The translations under genes and the position numbers were made by a program. This document shows, piece by piece, positions 18,804 through 27,731 of a DNA stretch of 33,390 bases. How positions within the stretch are numbered: the stretch's first letter is position 1; the number at the start of each line of letters is the position of its first letter. A model generated the notes under the pieces. It made no database searches and was not told the origin of the DNA. It worked only from the letters and a program-made list of their open reading frames with translations. Source of the stretch: Candidatus Eiseniibacteriota bacterium (GTDB lineage: Bacteria; Eisenbacteria; RBG-16-71-46); contig VBOT01000106.1 in NCBI GenBank assembly GCA_005893225.1, positions 1 to 33,390 on the forward strand, in the 5' to 3' direction.

Positions 18804-20460
18804 GCGGCCGCTCGCCGGTTCCATAACCCAGGGCCGGTGCGGTCACCATCTGGTTGATCCGCGACAGGAGCGCGCGGGCCGCCTGGTCGTTGGGGTTGGC
18901 CCCGAGAGCGTGGACGAGCTCGGCTTGGGCCTCCTTCAGGCGGTTCTGCTTGTACCGCAGAAAACCCAGCACCGCATGCGCGGCGGGGTGCGCGGGCCAG
19001 AGCGCGATCGCCCGCAGAGCCTCGCGCTCCGCCGCCTCGTTCTGCCCGAGGCCGACCAGAGCCATGGCCCGCGTCGCTCCTTCCGTGGCCCGGAATCGGG
19101 CCGCCCCGCTGGCCGCGATCGAGTCCGCGCGGTCCAGCTCCACGAGCGCGTCGCGCCAGGCCTGCCGGTCCAGCAGCTCCTTCGCCCGGATCTGGCAGCG
19201 CAGCGCTTCGGGGGACAGCAGGGCGATCTGCCGAGGGGGCGGCTCGAACTCGACGATGGTGCTGAGCCCCCTCTTGGGATCACGCAGGAAGTCCTCCATG
19301 CGCACCCACCGGAGCGAGCTGTCCCGGTACCAGACCTGAAGCCCTCGGCTGCCGCCGAACGCGTACTGAGCGAACCTCGGCATGTAGGCCTGCCCGACCT
19401 CGGCGCCGGCTGGGAGCCGCGGGTATCGAGTCTTCAGCGCACTTCGCGCCTCTCTCATCAGGCGCTGGAGGCGAGAGAGATGCTCGAAGTCCATGAAGGC
19501 TCCGGTACTGGGCGGCAAGTCGCTGATGGACCGTGGCGGCCCCGGGCTCATGGCGAACGCCGCGAGCCTCAGCACCAGGATCCCTGCCAGGAAGAGGGGC
19601 CCGGCGGCTCCCAGCACGGCCGCCCACATCACCCCGAATCCGAGGCTGCCGTAGATGCTGCGGGCAGGCACCCAGAAGGGATAGATCACGACCAGGCTGG
19701 CGGCCGCGGAGCAGAACCAGCCCCCCCCCCACAGGACCCACGGCAGCGCTTCCTTGAGCCGGGCCCGGGCCCGCCGGTCGAATGCGAAGGCTCCGGCTGC
19801 GAAGAGGACGAGCAGGAGGCCCGCCGGGCCCAGGACATCGGCTCGCGGGTCGTAGACGGCAGGAAGACTGAAGAGCGCCTTGATGGTGTTCGACCACGCC
19901 CACTGGACGCGCATCAGCACGGGGGCCGCCCCCTCCGGGAGCTCGTTCTCGAGCCCGTGCGGCAGCGACAAGCCCGCGTGATGGCGGACCCACGCGTAAG
20001 CCGCCGCCCACACCGCCACCAGACCCAGGGTGGCGGCCGTCCAGCGCATCCGGGTGCGTCGATCGGGTGGGCCCAGCCCGGGCATCCACGGAATCAGCAG
20101 CGCCGCGATCACCGCGACCTCCTTGCACAGCAACGCGGCCAGCAAGGACAGGAGGGTGGTCGCCAGTCGTCGCGCCGCCGCCTCGTGAACCGCGAGCGCG
20201 GTGAAGAGCCACACCCCCAGGTCCGTGGACTGGCTCGGCCAGGAGATCACCGCGCGGGTCGATTCGGAGAGGAGCGGGAAGCTGGCCGCCAGCGCCGCCC
20301 ACGGCCCCGGCCAGACCCGGCGCAGTGCGCGGTAGAGCAACAGCGTCGCGAGCGCCAGAGCCACGGTGTGCAGCGCGGCCACGGCGGCGGGGTGATCGAC
20401 GATCCAGGATCCCAGGGCCTGGTAGTAGACCTGGTGGGCGAGGGGCCGCCAGAACGACAT
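18763..20460 (-). CDS. Membrane glycosyltransferase-like protein with TPR tail (5' end broken)
   Basis: A 565-residue reading frame with about eight hydrophobic segments in residues 25-300, a soluble linker, and TPR-like helical repeats at about 410-530 (AKELLDRQAWRDALVELDRA, AALRAIALWPAHPAAHAVLG-like). The layout recalls polytopic GT-C glycosyltransferases fused to TPRs, which modify envelope glycans or proteins; no catalytic acidic pair is certain. The ATG at 20460 falls inside conserved-looking sequence (LDGGGSMSFWRPLAHQ), and the missing N-terminal signal/membrane segment is present upstream in another frame (20500-20683). The gene therefore looks frameshifted, or internally deleted, near 20500. 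A G10 tract encodes Trp-Gly-Gly-Gly-Trp at 244-248. It overlaps sixA at its 3' end. Confidence 0.7.
   Translation of the reverse strand: MSFWRPLAHQVYYQALGSWIVDHPAAVAALHTVALALATLLLYRALRRVWPGPWAALAASFPLLSESTRAVISWPSQSTDLGVWLFTALAVHEAAARRLATTLLSLLAALLCKEVAVIAALLIPWMPGLGPPDRRTRMRWTAATLGLVAVWAAAYAWVRHHAGLSLPHGLENELPEGAAPVLMRVQWAWSNTIKALFSLPAVYDPRADVLGPAGLLLVLFAAGAFAFDRRARARLKEALPWVLWGGGWFCSAAASLVVIYPFWVPARSIYGSLGFGVMWAAVLGAAGPLFLAGILVLRLAAFAMSPGPPRSISDLPPSTGAFMDFEHLSRLQRLMREARSALKTRYPRLPAGAEVGQAYMPRFAQYAFGGSRGLQVWYRDSSLRWVRMEDFLRDPKRGLSTIVEFEPPPRQIALLSPEALRCQIRAKELLDRQAWRDALVELDRADSIAASGAARFRATEGATRAMALVGLGQNEAAEREALRAIALWPAHPAAHAVLGFLRYKQNRLKEAQAELVHALGANPNDQAARALLSRINQMVTAPALGYGTGERPPTPPPGSPAGRGP
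19721..19730. repeat. C10 homopolymer inside membrane glycosyltransferase-like gene
   Basis: Ten consecutive C on the + strand (G10 in the coding strand) within the middle of a membrane protein gene. Tracts of this length slip readily and underlie phase variation in other bacteria. The frame is intact through the tract here. Confidence 0.9.
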
Positions 20461-20499
20461 CGAGCCACCGCCGTCCAGCAGCGTGTGCCGGGGGTTCTC

Positions 20500-20683
20500 C
20501 GAGAGGCGCTCCCCAGGCGTGGGCCACCAGGAGGACCACGGCCAGGAGACTCAGCCACATCCACGGGTCGCGCGCCCCCGGCGGATGGTCCACGGGCAGG
20601 GCCGCCTCGGGCGGCGGCGGGCCCCCACGCGAAGTATGGGTCGGGCCTCGGGGCCGGGGCTTGTTTGGGCGGCGAGCCGGCAT
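20500..20683 (-). pseudogene. Out-of-frame N-terminus of the membrane glycosyltransferase-like gene
   Basis: From the ATG at 20683 this frame encodes a basic, Pro-rich start and one hydrophobic segment (WMWLSLLAVVLLVAHAWG), the usual first segment for such a protein. Beyond about 20510 this frame turns Arg/Pro-rich and non-membrane, while the downstream frame becomes convincing at LDGGGSMSFWRPLAHQ. Joining the two gives a normal N-terminus but with a short joint, so the lesion may be a deletion rather than a single-base error. Confidence 0.6.
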
Positions 20684-20755
20684 CGAGGCTCAGGCTAGCA
20701 CTTCGCCGGCCCGTCAGGCTTCGCCGAGTGTCCGCCGGAATTCTTCGTCCTGGAC

Positions 20756-20787
20756 CGTCCCGTCGTCTATTGAACGTCCCGTCGTCT
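20756..20787. repeat. Pair of 13-bp direct repeats
   Basis: CGTCCCGTCGTCT occurs at 20756-20768 and 20775-20787, a 19-base period, in the divergent region between the membrane glycosyltransferase-like gene and the next rightward gene. It could be a regulator site or chance. Confidence 0.5.
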
Positions 20788-20858
20788 TCCGAGACCGGTG
20801 CGACCAGTGTTAGGCTGGGGCGACCAAGGCGCTCCCCACCGAGTCCCAGGAGGACCGC

Positions 20859-21401
20859 ATGACCGTGGATCGTGCTTCAGAAACCGCCGTCCCCCAGGCG
20901 AGCTCCGCGATCGACATCTGGTTGGACGGGCTCTTCACCGGGATGATCGGCGCCCTTGCGGTCGTCGTATGGTTCCTGGTGCTGGACATCGCCGCCGGGC
21001 GGCCGCTCTACACCCCGGCGCTGCTCGGGACCGTCCTTCTCCATGGCGGCGCCAGCGCCGCGCGCGAGATCACGATCCAGCCGCTCGAGATCGCGGCGTA
21101 CACCGCGCTCCACTTCCTGATCTTCATCGCGGTCGGAATCCTGATCTCCTACCTCATGACCCTGTTCGAGAAGTTCCCCATCATGTTCTTCGTGATCCTG
21201 GTCCTCTTCGTGTCGCTCCAGGTCGGCTTCTTCTTCCTCGATCTGGCGGTGGGCGCCCAGGTCATGGGCAGGCTCCAGCCCTGGACGGTGGTGGTGGCGA
21301 ACCTGCTCGCCGCCGGCGGCATGGCGCTTTACCAGTGGAGGCGGCACCCCAGCGCCTTGAAGAACGTGGAACGACTGTGGCAGGACGAAGAAAAGAGCTG
21401 A
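20859..21401 (+). CDS. Conserved-looking four-helix membrane protein
   Basis: A 180-residue integral membrane protein of unknown function. It has four hydrophobic segments: GLFTGMIGALAVVVWFLVLD, AAYTALHFLIFIAVGILIS, FPIMFFVILVLFVSLQVGFF and PWTVVVANLLAAGGMALY. Short polar ends are at the N-terminus (about 17 residues) and C-terminus (RRHPSALKNVERLWQDEEKS). There are no catalytic or metal-binding motifs. An AGGAGG precedes the ATG by six bases. Its TGA stop directly abuts the ATG of the SDR gene, so the two are very likely co-translated. Confidence 0.85.
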   Translation: MTVDRASETAVPQASSAIDIWLDGLFTGMIGALAVVVWFLVLDIAAGRPLYTPALLGTVLLHGGASAAREITIQPLEIAAYTALHFLIFIAVGILISYLMTLFEKFPIMFFVILVLFVSLQVGFFFLDLAVGAQVMGRLQPWTVVVANLLAAGGMALYQWRRHPSALKNVERLWQDEEKS

Positions 21402-22112
21402 ATGGGCTTCCTTGACGGCAAGGTAGCGGTGGTCACCGGCGGGAACCGCGGCATCGGCCGCGGGATCGTCGAGGGGCTGAGCCGCGAAGGCGCGACCGTC
21501 GCCCTCACGGCCCGGCAGGCCGACGCGGCCGGCAAGGCGGCCCGCGAGATCGGCGGCAACACACTCGGGTTCGCCTGCGACGTCCGCTCCCACGAGCAGG
21601 TGCAGCGACTGTTTCGCGACGTCGAGCGCGCCGCCGGCGGCGTGGACGTGCTGGTCAACAACGCCGGCATCGGGATCTTCGCGCCGGTCGCCGAGTTGGA
21701 CCCCGAGGACTGGCGCGCCGTGATCGAGACCAACCTGAACGGCGTCTTCTACTGCTGTCACGAGGCGATCCCGCTCATGAAGAAGCGGGGCGGAGGCTAC
21801 ATCTTCAACCTCTCGTCGCTGGCGGGGAAGAACCCGTTCGTGAACGGCGGGGCGTACAACGCCAGCAAGTTCGGGCTCAACGGGTTCTCCGAGGCGCTGA
21901 TGATGGAGGTACGCTACGACGGAATCCGCGTCTCGTACCTGATGCCGGGGAGCGTCGCCACCGAGTTCGGGAGCGGTTCGCAGCGCAAGACCGGCTGGGC
22001 GCTGACGCCCGAGGACGTGGCCGAAGTGGTGCTCGACCTGCTGCGCTCCCCGGCGCGCGCGCTCTACAGCCGGGTCGAGATGCGCCCCAGCCAGCCGCCG
22101 CGGAAGGGTTAG
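21402..22112 (+). CDS. SDR family NAD(P)-dependent oxidoreductase
   Basis: A 236-residue classical short-chain dehydrogenase/reductase. The cofactor motif is TGGNRGIGRG (residues 12-21), NNAG is at 86-89, and the catalytic set is Ser138 or Ser139 (NLSSLAG), Tyr152 and Lys156 (YNASK). The closing MPGSVATEF region is typical. Arg38-like residues in TARQ suggest NADP preference, as inference. The substrate is unknown. The ATG follows the upstream membrane protein's stop with no gap, and the SD would lie in that gene's end (GAAGAAAAGAG). Confidence 0.95.
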   Translation: MGFLDGKVAVVTGGNRGIGRGIVEGLSREGATVALTARQADAAGKAAREIGGNTLGFACDVRSHEQVQRLFRDVERAAGGVDVLVNNAGIGIFAPVAELDPEDWRAVIETNLNGVFYCCHEAIPLMKKRGGGYIFNLSSLAGKNPFVNGGAYNASKFGLNGFSEALMMEVRYDGIRVSYLMPGSVATEFGSGSQRKTGWALTPEDVAEVVLDLLRSPARALYSRVEMRPSQPPRKG

Positions 22113-22268
22113 CCCCCGAGTTGAGCGCCGCCTCCCGCTCGGCTAGATTTGCTCGTTCAAATCGAACCGCCCATTCCCCGAAGATCGAATCCCGCCGATC
22201 GAGCCTCGAGCGCTCGAAAGCCACGCGCCTCGGACGCACGAATCGGACCGCTCAGGAGGAAGAATCCG

Positions 22269-24419
22269 ATGCGCACACTCCCGTTGATCGTGCTGTCCCT
22301 AGCCCTGCTGGTCCCGGCGGGCGTCCCGCAGGCTCGCGCCGCGGCCCTCACTCACAAGCCACGCCCGGCCGCGGCCCAGGCGGCCCCAGCGGGCGGCTCG
22401 AAGGCCATGGCCGCTAAGCCAGCACCCCGGCGCGGGGCGGCGGCGGCCTCGGCGGCCGGCTCCGACGCGCCGTTCTGGACCGGCCATCCCAGTGCCGCCA
22501 GCTTCGAGAAGTCGAACGATCAGCGTCTCGCGCGGGTGCGGCAACTGGTCGCGCGCCTGACCGCCGTCCCCGGCAAGCGCACCCCCGAGAACACCCTCCG
22601 GCCCTACGACGACATCCTGCTCGAGCTCGACGCGGTGGGCTCCCAGGCAGGGCTCATGGAGAACGTTCATCCCGATTCGGCGGTGCGGTCCACGGCCGAG
22701 CGGCTGACCCAGAAGGCGGCGGCGCTCGGCACCGAGCTCTCGCTCAACCGCAAGGTCTACGACGCGCTCACGGCACTCGATCTCGGCGGGGCCGACGAGG
22801 AGACCCGCTACTACGTACAGCGCGAGCTGCGCGACTTCCGGCTCGCCGGCGTGGACAAGGACGAGCAGACCCGGGAGAAGATCAAGGCGCTGCGCGACGA
22901 GCTGGTCAAGACCGGGCAGGAGTTCGACCGCAACATCCGCAGCGACGAGTCCAGCGTGGTGGTGGACAACGCCGTCGACCTCGAGGGCTTGCCGGAGGAC
23001 TTCATCGCCCGGCACAAGCCCGACGCCTCGGGCAAGATCGTGCTCTCGACCGAGTACCCCGACCTCTTCCCGGTCATGACGTACGCCAAGAAGGAAGACC
23101 TGCGCAAGCGCATGTACATCGCCTACAGCAACAAGGCCTACCCCCAGAACATGGCGGTGCTGGACAGCCTGATCGCCAAGCGCCACCGCCTCGCCAACCT
23201 GCTCGGCTTTCCCAACTGGGCCTCGTATTTCACCGCCGACAAGATGGTGGGGAGCTCCGATAAGGCCTCGGAATTCATCGATCAGATCGTCCAGGCCTCG
23301 GCCGAGCGCGCCAGGACGGACTGGGAGGTGCTGCTCGCGCGCAAGCGCAAGGACGTCCCGGGAGCCACCGGGCTCGACATCTGGGACCGCTTCTACTGGC
23401 CGGAGCTGATCCGCAAGGAGCAGTACAACTTCGACGCCCAGCAGATGCGGCCCTACCTTCCCTACGACCGCGTGAAGCAGGGAGTGCTGGACGTGACCAG
23501 CAGGATGTTCGGCGTCACCTACCAGCAGGTGAAGGACGCGCCGGTGTGGCACCCCGCAGTCGAGTGCTACGAGATGTACGAGGGCGGGAAGCGGGTCGGA
23601 CGCTTCTATCTCGACATGCACCCGCGCCCGGACAAGTTCAGCCACGCCGCCCAGTTCGACATCCGCACCGGGGTCGAGGGCCGGCAGATCCCCGAGGCGG
23701 CCCTGATCTGCAACCTGCCGGGCGGCGACCCGGGCGATCCGGGGCTGTGCGAGATGAACGACGTGGTCACGTTCTTCCACGAGTTCGGGCACCTGCTCCA
23801 CAACCAGTTCGCGGGCCATCACCGGTGGGTGGGGATCGGCGGCATCCGCACCGAGCACGACTTCGTGGAGGCGCCGTCCCAGATGCTCGAGGAGTGGATG
23901 CACGACCCGGCGGTGCTCCAGACCTTCGCGCGCCACTACCAGACCGGCCAGCCGATCCCCGCCGAGCTGGTGCAACAGATGCGGCGCGCCCAGGACTTCG
24001 GCGAGCTCGACCCCAAGGGACTGGACGTGCGCCGTCAGATGGTGCTGGCCGGACTCTCGCTGGCGATCTACGACCGCGACCCTTCGCAGGTCAACACCGA
24101 CTCGCTGATCCGGGAGCTCAACGAGAAGTATTTCCCCTATCCCTACGTCCCGGGCACGCACTTCCAGTGCGCGTTCGGACACCTCGATGGCTACTCGGCG
24201 GGCTATTACACCTACATGTGGTCCAAGGTGATCGCCAAGGACCTGTTCTCCCAGTTCGACAAGTCGAACTTGCTCGACCCGACGGTGGCGAGGCGCTATC
24301 GCGACGCCGTGCTGGCTCCCGGGGGCTCCGTGCCCGCCGCCAAGCTGGTGGAGAACTTCCTGGGGAGACCGTTCAGCTTCGCCGCCTACCAGGCCTGGCT
24401 GAACCAGCGCGCGAACTGA
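22269..24419 (+). CDS. Secreted M3-family zinc oligopeptidase
   Basis: A 716-residue zinc metallopeptidase of the M3 (thimet/oligopeptidase) family. The ATG at 22269 has a strong SD (AGGAGGAA) and is followed by a signal peptide (about 1-26, LIVLSLALLVPAGVPQARA) and an Ala/Pro/Lys linker. The zinc site is HEFGH (His504, Glu505, His508), with the third ligand Glu534 in FVEAPSQMLEEW. FAAYQAWLNQ ends the protein. Family members cut short peptides; cytosolic forms are usual, so the export signal suggests periplasmic peptide breakdown. It is followed by ppk2 after 64 bases. The frame extends upstream to 22149 without family or signal sequence. Confidence 0.95.
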   Translation: MRTLPLIVLSLALLVPAGVPQARAAALTHKPRPAAAQAAPAGGSKAMAAKPAPRRGAAAASAAGSDAPFWTGHPSAASFEKSNDQRLARVRQLVARLTAVPGKRTPENTLRPYDDILLELDAVGSQAGLMENVHPDSAVRSTAERLTQKAAALGTELSLNRKVYDALTALDLGGADEETRYYVQRELRDFRLAGVDKDEQTREKIKALRDELVKTGQEFDRNIRSDESSVVVDNAVDLEGLPEDFIARHKPDASGKIVLSTEYPDLFPVMTYAKKEDLRKRMYIAYSNKAYPQNMAVLDSLIAKRHRLANLLGFPNWASYFTADKMVGSSDKASEFIDQIVQASAERARTDWEVLLARKRKDVPGATGLDIWDRFYWPELIRKEQYNFDAQQMRPYLPYDRVKQGVLDVTSRMFGVTYQQVKDAPVWHPAVECYEMYEGGKRVGRFYLDMHPRPDKFSHAAQFDIRTGVEGRQIPEAALICNLPGGDPGDPGLCEMNDVVTFFHEFGHLLHNQFAGHHRWVGIGGIRTEHDFVEAPSQMLEEWMHDPAVLQTFARHYQTGQPIPAELVQQMRRAQDFGELDPKGLDVRRQMVLAGLSLAIYDRDPSQVNTDSLIRELNEKYFPYPYVPGTHFQCAFGHLDGYSAGYYTYMWSKVIAKDLFSQFDKSNLLDPTVARRYRDAVLAPGGSVPAAKLVENFLGRPFSFAAYQAWLNQRAN

Positions 24420-24483
24420 GGGGGTCCAAGCCCAGGCGGGCTCGCCGGCGCCGCAACCCACCCCGACGGGTCGAGGAGCAAGC

Positions 24484-25389
24484 ATGGGCAGGGACCGGCC
24501 GTTCGAGAACGCTCGCAAGCTGATCAAGCGGTACCGGATCACGCGGGGCGAGACCTTCCGGCTCCGCGACGTCGATCCGAGCGACACCGGGGAGCTCACC
24601 TCGGAGGACAAGCCGCGCGCCCAGGCGGCGCTCCGGAGCGGCATCGACGCCCTGGTGCGGCTCCAGGACATGCTCTACGCCCAGGACCGCTGGGCCCTGC
24701 TGGCGATCTTCCAGGCCATGGATGCCGCGGGCAAGGACAGCGCCATCGAGCACGTCATGTCGGGCGTCAATCCCGCCGGCTGCCGCGTGGCATCGTTCAA
24801 GGCGCCCTCGCCCGAGGAGCTGGACCACGATTACCTGTGGCGCTGCGAGCGCGAGCTTCCCGAGCGCGGGCGGATCGGCATCTTCAACCGCTCCTATTAC
24901 GAGGAAGTTCTGGTGGTCCGCGTGCACCCCGAACTGCTCGCCCGGGAGAAGCTCCCCGCTCGCCTGCTCGAAGGCGACCTCTGGAAGCAGCGGTACGAGG
25001 ACATCCGCCACTTCGAGCGCTTCATGGGCCGCAACGGCACCTGTATCGTCAAGTTCTTCCTCCACGTCTCGCGCGGGGAGCAGAGGCGACGCTTCCTCGA
25101 GCGCCTGGACGATCCGGCGAAGCAGTGGAAGTTCTCGTCCGCCGATCTCGAGGAGCGGGCGCGCTGGAAGAAGTACATGCGCGCCTACGAGCAGATGATC
25201 CGCGCGACCGCGAGCGAGAACGCGCCCTGGTACGTCGTCCCGGCCGACCACAAATGGTTCACCCGGATCGTCGTGGCGGCGGTGATGGTCGATGCCCTGG
25301 AGTCGCTCGATCTGAGCTATCCGAAGCTCACCCCGGCCCAGCGGACTGAGCTCGCGAAGATCAGGCGCGCGCTGGTGGCCGGGGATTAG
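24484..25389 (+). CDS. ppk2: Polyphosphate kinase 2 family protein
   Basis: A 301-residue PPK2-family enzyme, moving phosphate between polyphosphate and nucleotides. The P-loop-like motif is FQAMDAAGKDSAIEHVMSGV (Asp80, Lys84, Asp85), followed by NPAGCRVASFKAPS. The second signature is IGIFNRSYYEEVLVVRVHPE, then FFLHVSRGEQRRRFLERLDDP and the closing WYVVPADHKWFTR. A single PPK2 domain at this length fits the AMP/ADP-phosphorylating classes, but the class cannot be decided by eye. The end overlaps the convergent speA by 29 bases, which may allow antisense effects between the transcripts. Confidence 0.95.
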   Translation: MGRDRPFENARKLIKRYRITRGETFRLRDVDPSDTGELTSEDKPRAQAALRSGIDALVRLQDMLYAQDRWALLAIFQAMDAAGKDSAIEHVMSGVNPAGCRVASFKAPSPEELDHDYLWRCERELPERGRIGIFNRSYYEEVLVVRVHPELLAREKLPARLLEGDLWKQRYEDIRHFERFMGRNGTCIVKFFLHVSRGEQRRRFLERLDDPAKQWKFSSADLEERARWKKYMRAYEQMIRATASENAPWYVVPADHKWFTRIVVAAVMVDALESLDLSYPKLTPAQRTELAKIRRALVAGD

Positions 25390-27436
25390 CGCGCCGCTCT
25401 CCCGAGGGTAGCGACTCCTTCGAGCTCGCGGCTCCCGTGACGGCGCGCTCGGCGGGGACCGCCGGCTCGGCGCCCGGTGATTGGGACACGGAGGTCAACC
25501 CCTTGGTTCCGTTCGCGATCCGCGGCGCCGGCTCCTCCTTCTCGAGGTAGGTGTAACCCGACAGCCCATCCTCGAAACGGCGCATCAGGAGCGCCGACTC
25601 CTCGAAGGTCAGCAGTCCGCGGCGCAGGGCTTCCTCGTTGGCCTGACGCACCCGCTGGACCAGGTACTGTCTCTGGTACTGCACGTAGCCCAGCACCTCG
25701 GTGACGGAGTCGCCTTCCACCACGTGCGCGATCCGGTAGCCGGTCTCGTCCAGGGCGATGTGGACGGCGTTGGTGTCGCCGAACAGGTTGTGGAGGTCGC
25801 CCAGGATCTCCTGGTAGGCGCCGACGAGGAACACCCCGATGTAGTACTCGTCGCCGTTGAACGGGTGGAGCTCGAGCGAGTTCTTGACGTCCCTGAGCTC
25901 GATGAACTGGTCCATCTTGCCGTCGGAGTCGCAGGTCAGGTCGGCGATGACTCCTCGCCGCGAGGGCCGCTCGTTGAGCCGGTGGAGCGGCATGGTCGGA
26001 AAGAGCTGCTTCACCGCCCAGTGGTCGGGCGCCGACTGGAAGACGGAAAAGTTGCCGTAATAGGTGTCGGCCAGGCCCTTCTCCAGCCCTTCCAGGTCGT
26101 CCGGCACGTAGTCGAGCTCGCGGATGATCTTGAGGATCGCCTCGCAGCAGCCCCAGAAGAGCTGCTCGACTCGCGCCCGGCCCCTCAGGTCGAGCAGGCC
26201 GACGTTGAACAGGCTGGTGGCCTGTTCCTTGAGCTGGAGCGCGTCGTGGTAGGCCTCCTGGAAGTTCTTGCGGGAGACCGAGCGCCAGGTCTCGACGAGC
26301 TGGTGGATGACCGGGTGCTCGTCCTTCTCGACTTTGGGGGGTGACTGCCCCGCCAGCACCTCGTTCACGTCCAGGATGTTGAAGACCAGCACCGAGTGGT
26401 GGGCCACCAGCGCCCGCCCCGACTCGCTCACGATGTCCGGGTGCTCGATGCCGGCCACCTCGCAGGCCTCCTGGACCGCCGCCACCACGTCGTTGGCGTA
26501 CTCCTGCATCGTGTAGTTGGCCGACGAGGGCCAGTTCGTGGACGAGCCGTCATAGTCCACCCCGAGCCCTCCGCCCACGTCGAGGAACTTGAGCCCCGCT
26601 CCCGCCCTGGCCAGCTCGACGTAGATCCGGCACGCTTCCGTCATCGCGTCCTTGATCGCGCGCACCGCGGAGATCTGGGACCCGATGTGGAAGTGCACGA
26701 GCTCGAGGCAGTCCAGCATCTGCGCCTCGCGCAGCTTGTCGACCAGGAGCACGATCTCGGTCGCGGTCAGCCCGAACTTGGAGCGGTCGCCGGTCGATTC
26801 CATCCACTTGCCGGCTCCGCGCGTGGTCAGCTTGGCGCGGACGCCGATGTGGGGCCGGATTCCAAGGCGCGTGGCCACCTGGAGCAACAGCTCGAACTCG
26901 CGATAGCGGTCGATCACCACGATCGGGTAGCGCCCGAGCTTCTGCGACAGCAGCGCGGTCTCCACGTAGTCCACGTCCTTGTAGCCGTTGAGCACCAGCA
27001 GCGAGTCGGGGTTGTCGAGCAGGGCCAGCCCGGCCAGGAGCTCGGGCTTGGAGCCGGCCTCGAGGCCGAGGCCGTAGGGCCGGCCGAAGCCCACCAGCTC
27101 CTCGACCACGTGGTGCTGCTGGTTGACCTTGATGGGGTAGACGCCGCGGTAGCGGCCGCGATAGCCGTACTCGCGGATGGCGTTGTCGAAGCAGCCCACC
27201 AGGGTGCGCACGCGGCTGTGCAGGATGTCGGAGAAGCGCATCAGGAGCGGCATGCCGAGGCCCCGGCGCTGCAGGTCCAGGACCAGGTCGTACAGGTCCA
27301 CGCTCGGGCCGTCCGGGCCCGAGGGGGTCACCTCGATGTGGCCGGCGTCGTTGATCCGGAAGTAGCCGCTCGACCATCCGGGCACGTTGTACAGGGCCGA
27401 CGAGTCCTGGGTCGTCCAGCCGCGGATCTCCTTCAA
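25361..27436 (-). CDS. speA: Biosynthetic arginine decarboxylase
   Basis: A 691-residue PLP enzyme converting arginine to agmatine, the first step of putrescine synthesis by this route. The N-terminal SALYNVPGWSSGYF leads to the alanine-racemase-like barrel with PLP lysine Lys103 (GVYPIKVNQQ). HFHIGSQI and KFLDVGGGLGVDY are typical, followed by the beta-domain with LTCDSDGKMDQF. The length matches the SpeA family, plus a Pro/Ala/Ser-rich tail of about 45 residues that overlaps ppk2 and is probably unstructured. The start is TTG at 27436, chosen because GGAGGAGGA lies just upstream and the family sequence begins at once. Confidence 0.96.
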   Translation of the reverse strand: MKEIRGWTTQDSSALYNVPGWSSGYFRINDAGHIEVTPSGPDGPSVDLYDLVLDLQRRGLGMPLLMRFSDILHSRVRTLVGCFDNAIREYGYRGRYRGVYPIKVNQQHHVVEELVGFGRPYGLGLEAGSKPELLAGLALLDNPDSLLVLNGYKDVDYVETALLSQKLGRYPIVVIDRYREFELLLQVATRLGIRPHIGVRAKLTTRGAGKWMESTGDRSKFGLTATEIVLLVDKLREAQMLDCLELVHFHIGSQISAVRAIKDAMTEACRIYVELARAGAGLKFLDVGGGLGVDYDGSSTNWPSSANYTMQEYANDVVAAVQEACEVAGIEHPDIVSESGRALVAHHSVLVFNILDVNEVLAGQSPPKVEKDEHPVIHQLVETWRSVSRKNFQEAYHDALQLKEQATSLFNVGLLDLRGRARVEQLFWGCCEAILKIIRELDYVPDDLEGLEKGLADTYYGNFSVFQSAPDHWAVKQLFPTMPLHRLNERPSRRGVIADLTCDSDGKMDQFIELRDVKNSLELHPFNGDEYYIGVFLVGAYQEILGDLHNLFGDTNAVHIALDETGYRIAHVVEGDSVTEVLGYVQYQRQYLVQRVRQANEEALRRGLLTFEESALLMRRFEDGLSGYTYLEKEEPAPRIANGTKGLTSVSQSPGAEPAVPAERAVTGAASSKESLPSGERRANPRPPARA

Positions 27437-27731
27437 GGCTCCTCCTCCACTTGCCGAGTGTGGCGAACCGTGCTCGTTTCCGCTCCTTAGAGACTACAGA
27501 GCCCGGACCCGCAATGCGAGCCCCGAGAGCACCAAACGCCAATTCCGTCCCGGGCCGCGTCCCGATTTCCGGCAACGATGAGCCCTGCTCCGCGACCTGG
27601 TGATGGCGGCGCTCACCCTGAAGAACGGCATGCGCTCGCCCGCCCTGAACGAGAATCTGGGTTCGGGGGAGCCGGGTGCCACCGCGCCGGCGTCTCGCGG
27701 TGCTGGGCGCGGCAGCGCGCCCGGGCCCTTC
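27437..27731. other. Intergenic region between lipA end and speA start
   Basis: Holds the leftward leader and presumably promoter of speA, and the 3' flank of the lipA operon. It is GC-rich, with repeated GGCGCG and CGCCGG words. I see no convincing promoter, terminator with T tract, RNA gene or small protein. Confidence 0.5.

Noticed and set aside
22140-22205. tRNA-like segment (TTCAAATCGAACC and CGAATCCCG)
   Set aside because: A T-arm-like word is present, but there is no matching acceptor stem, anticodon arm or D-arm.
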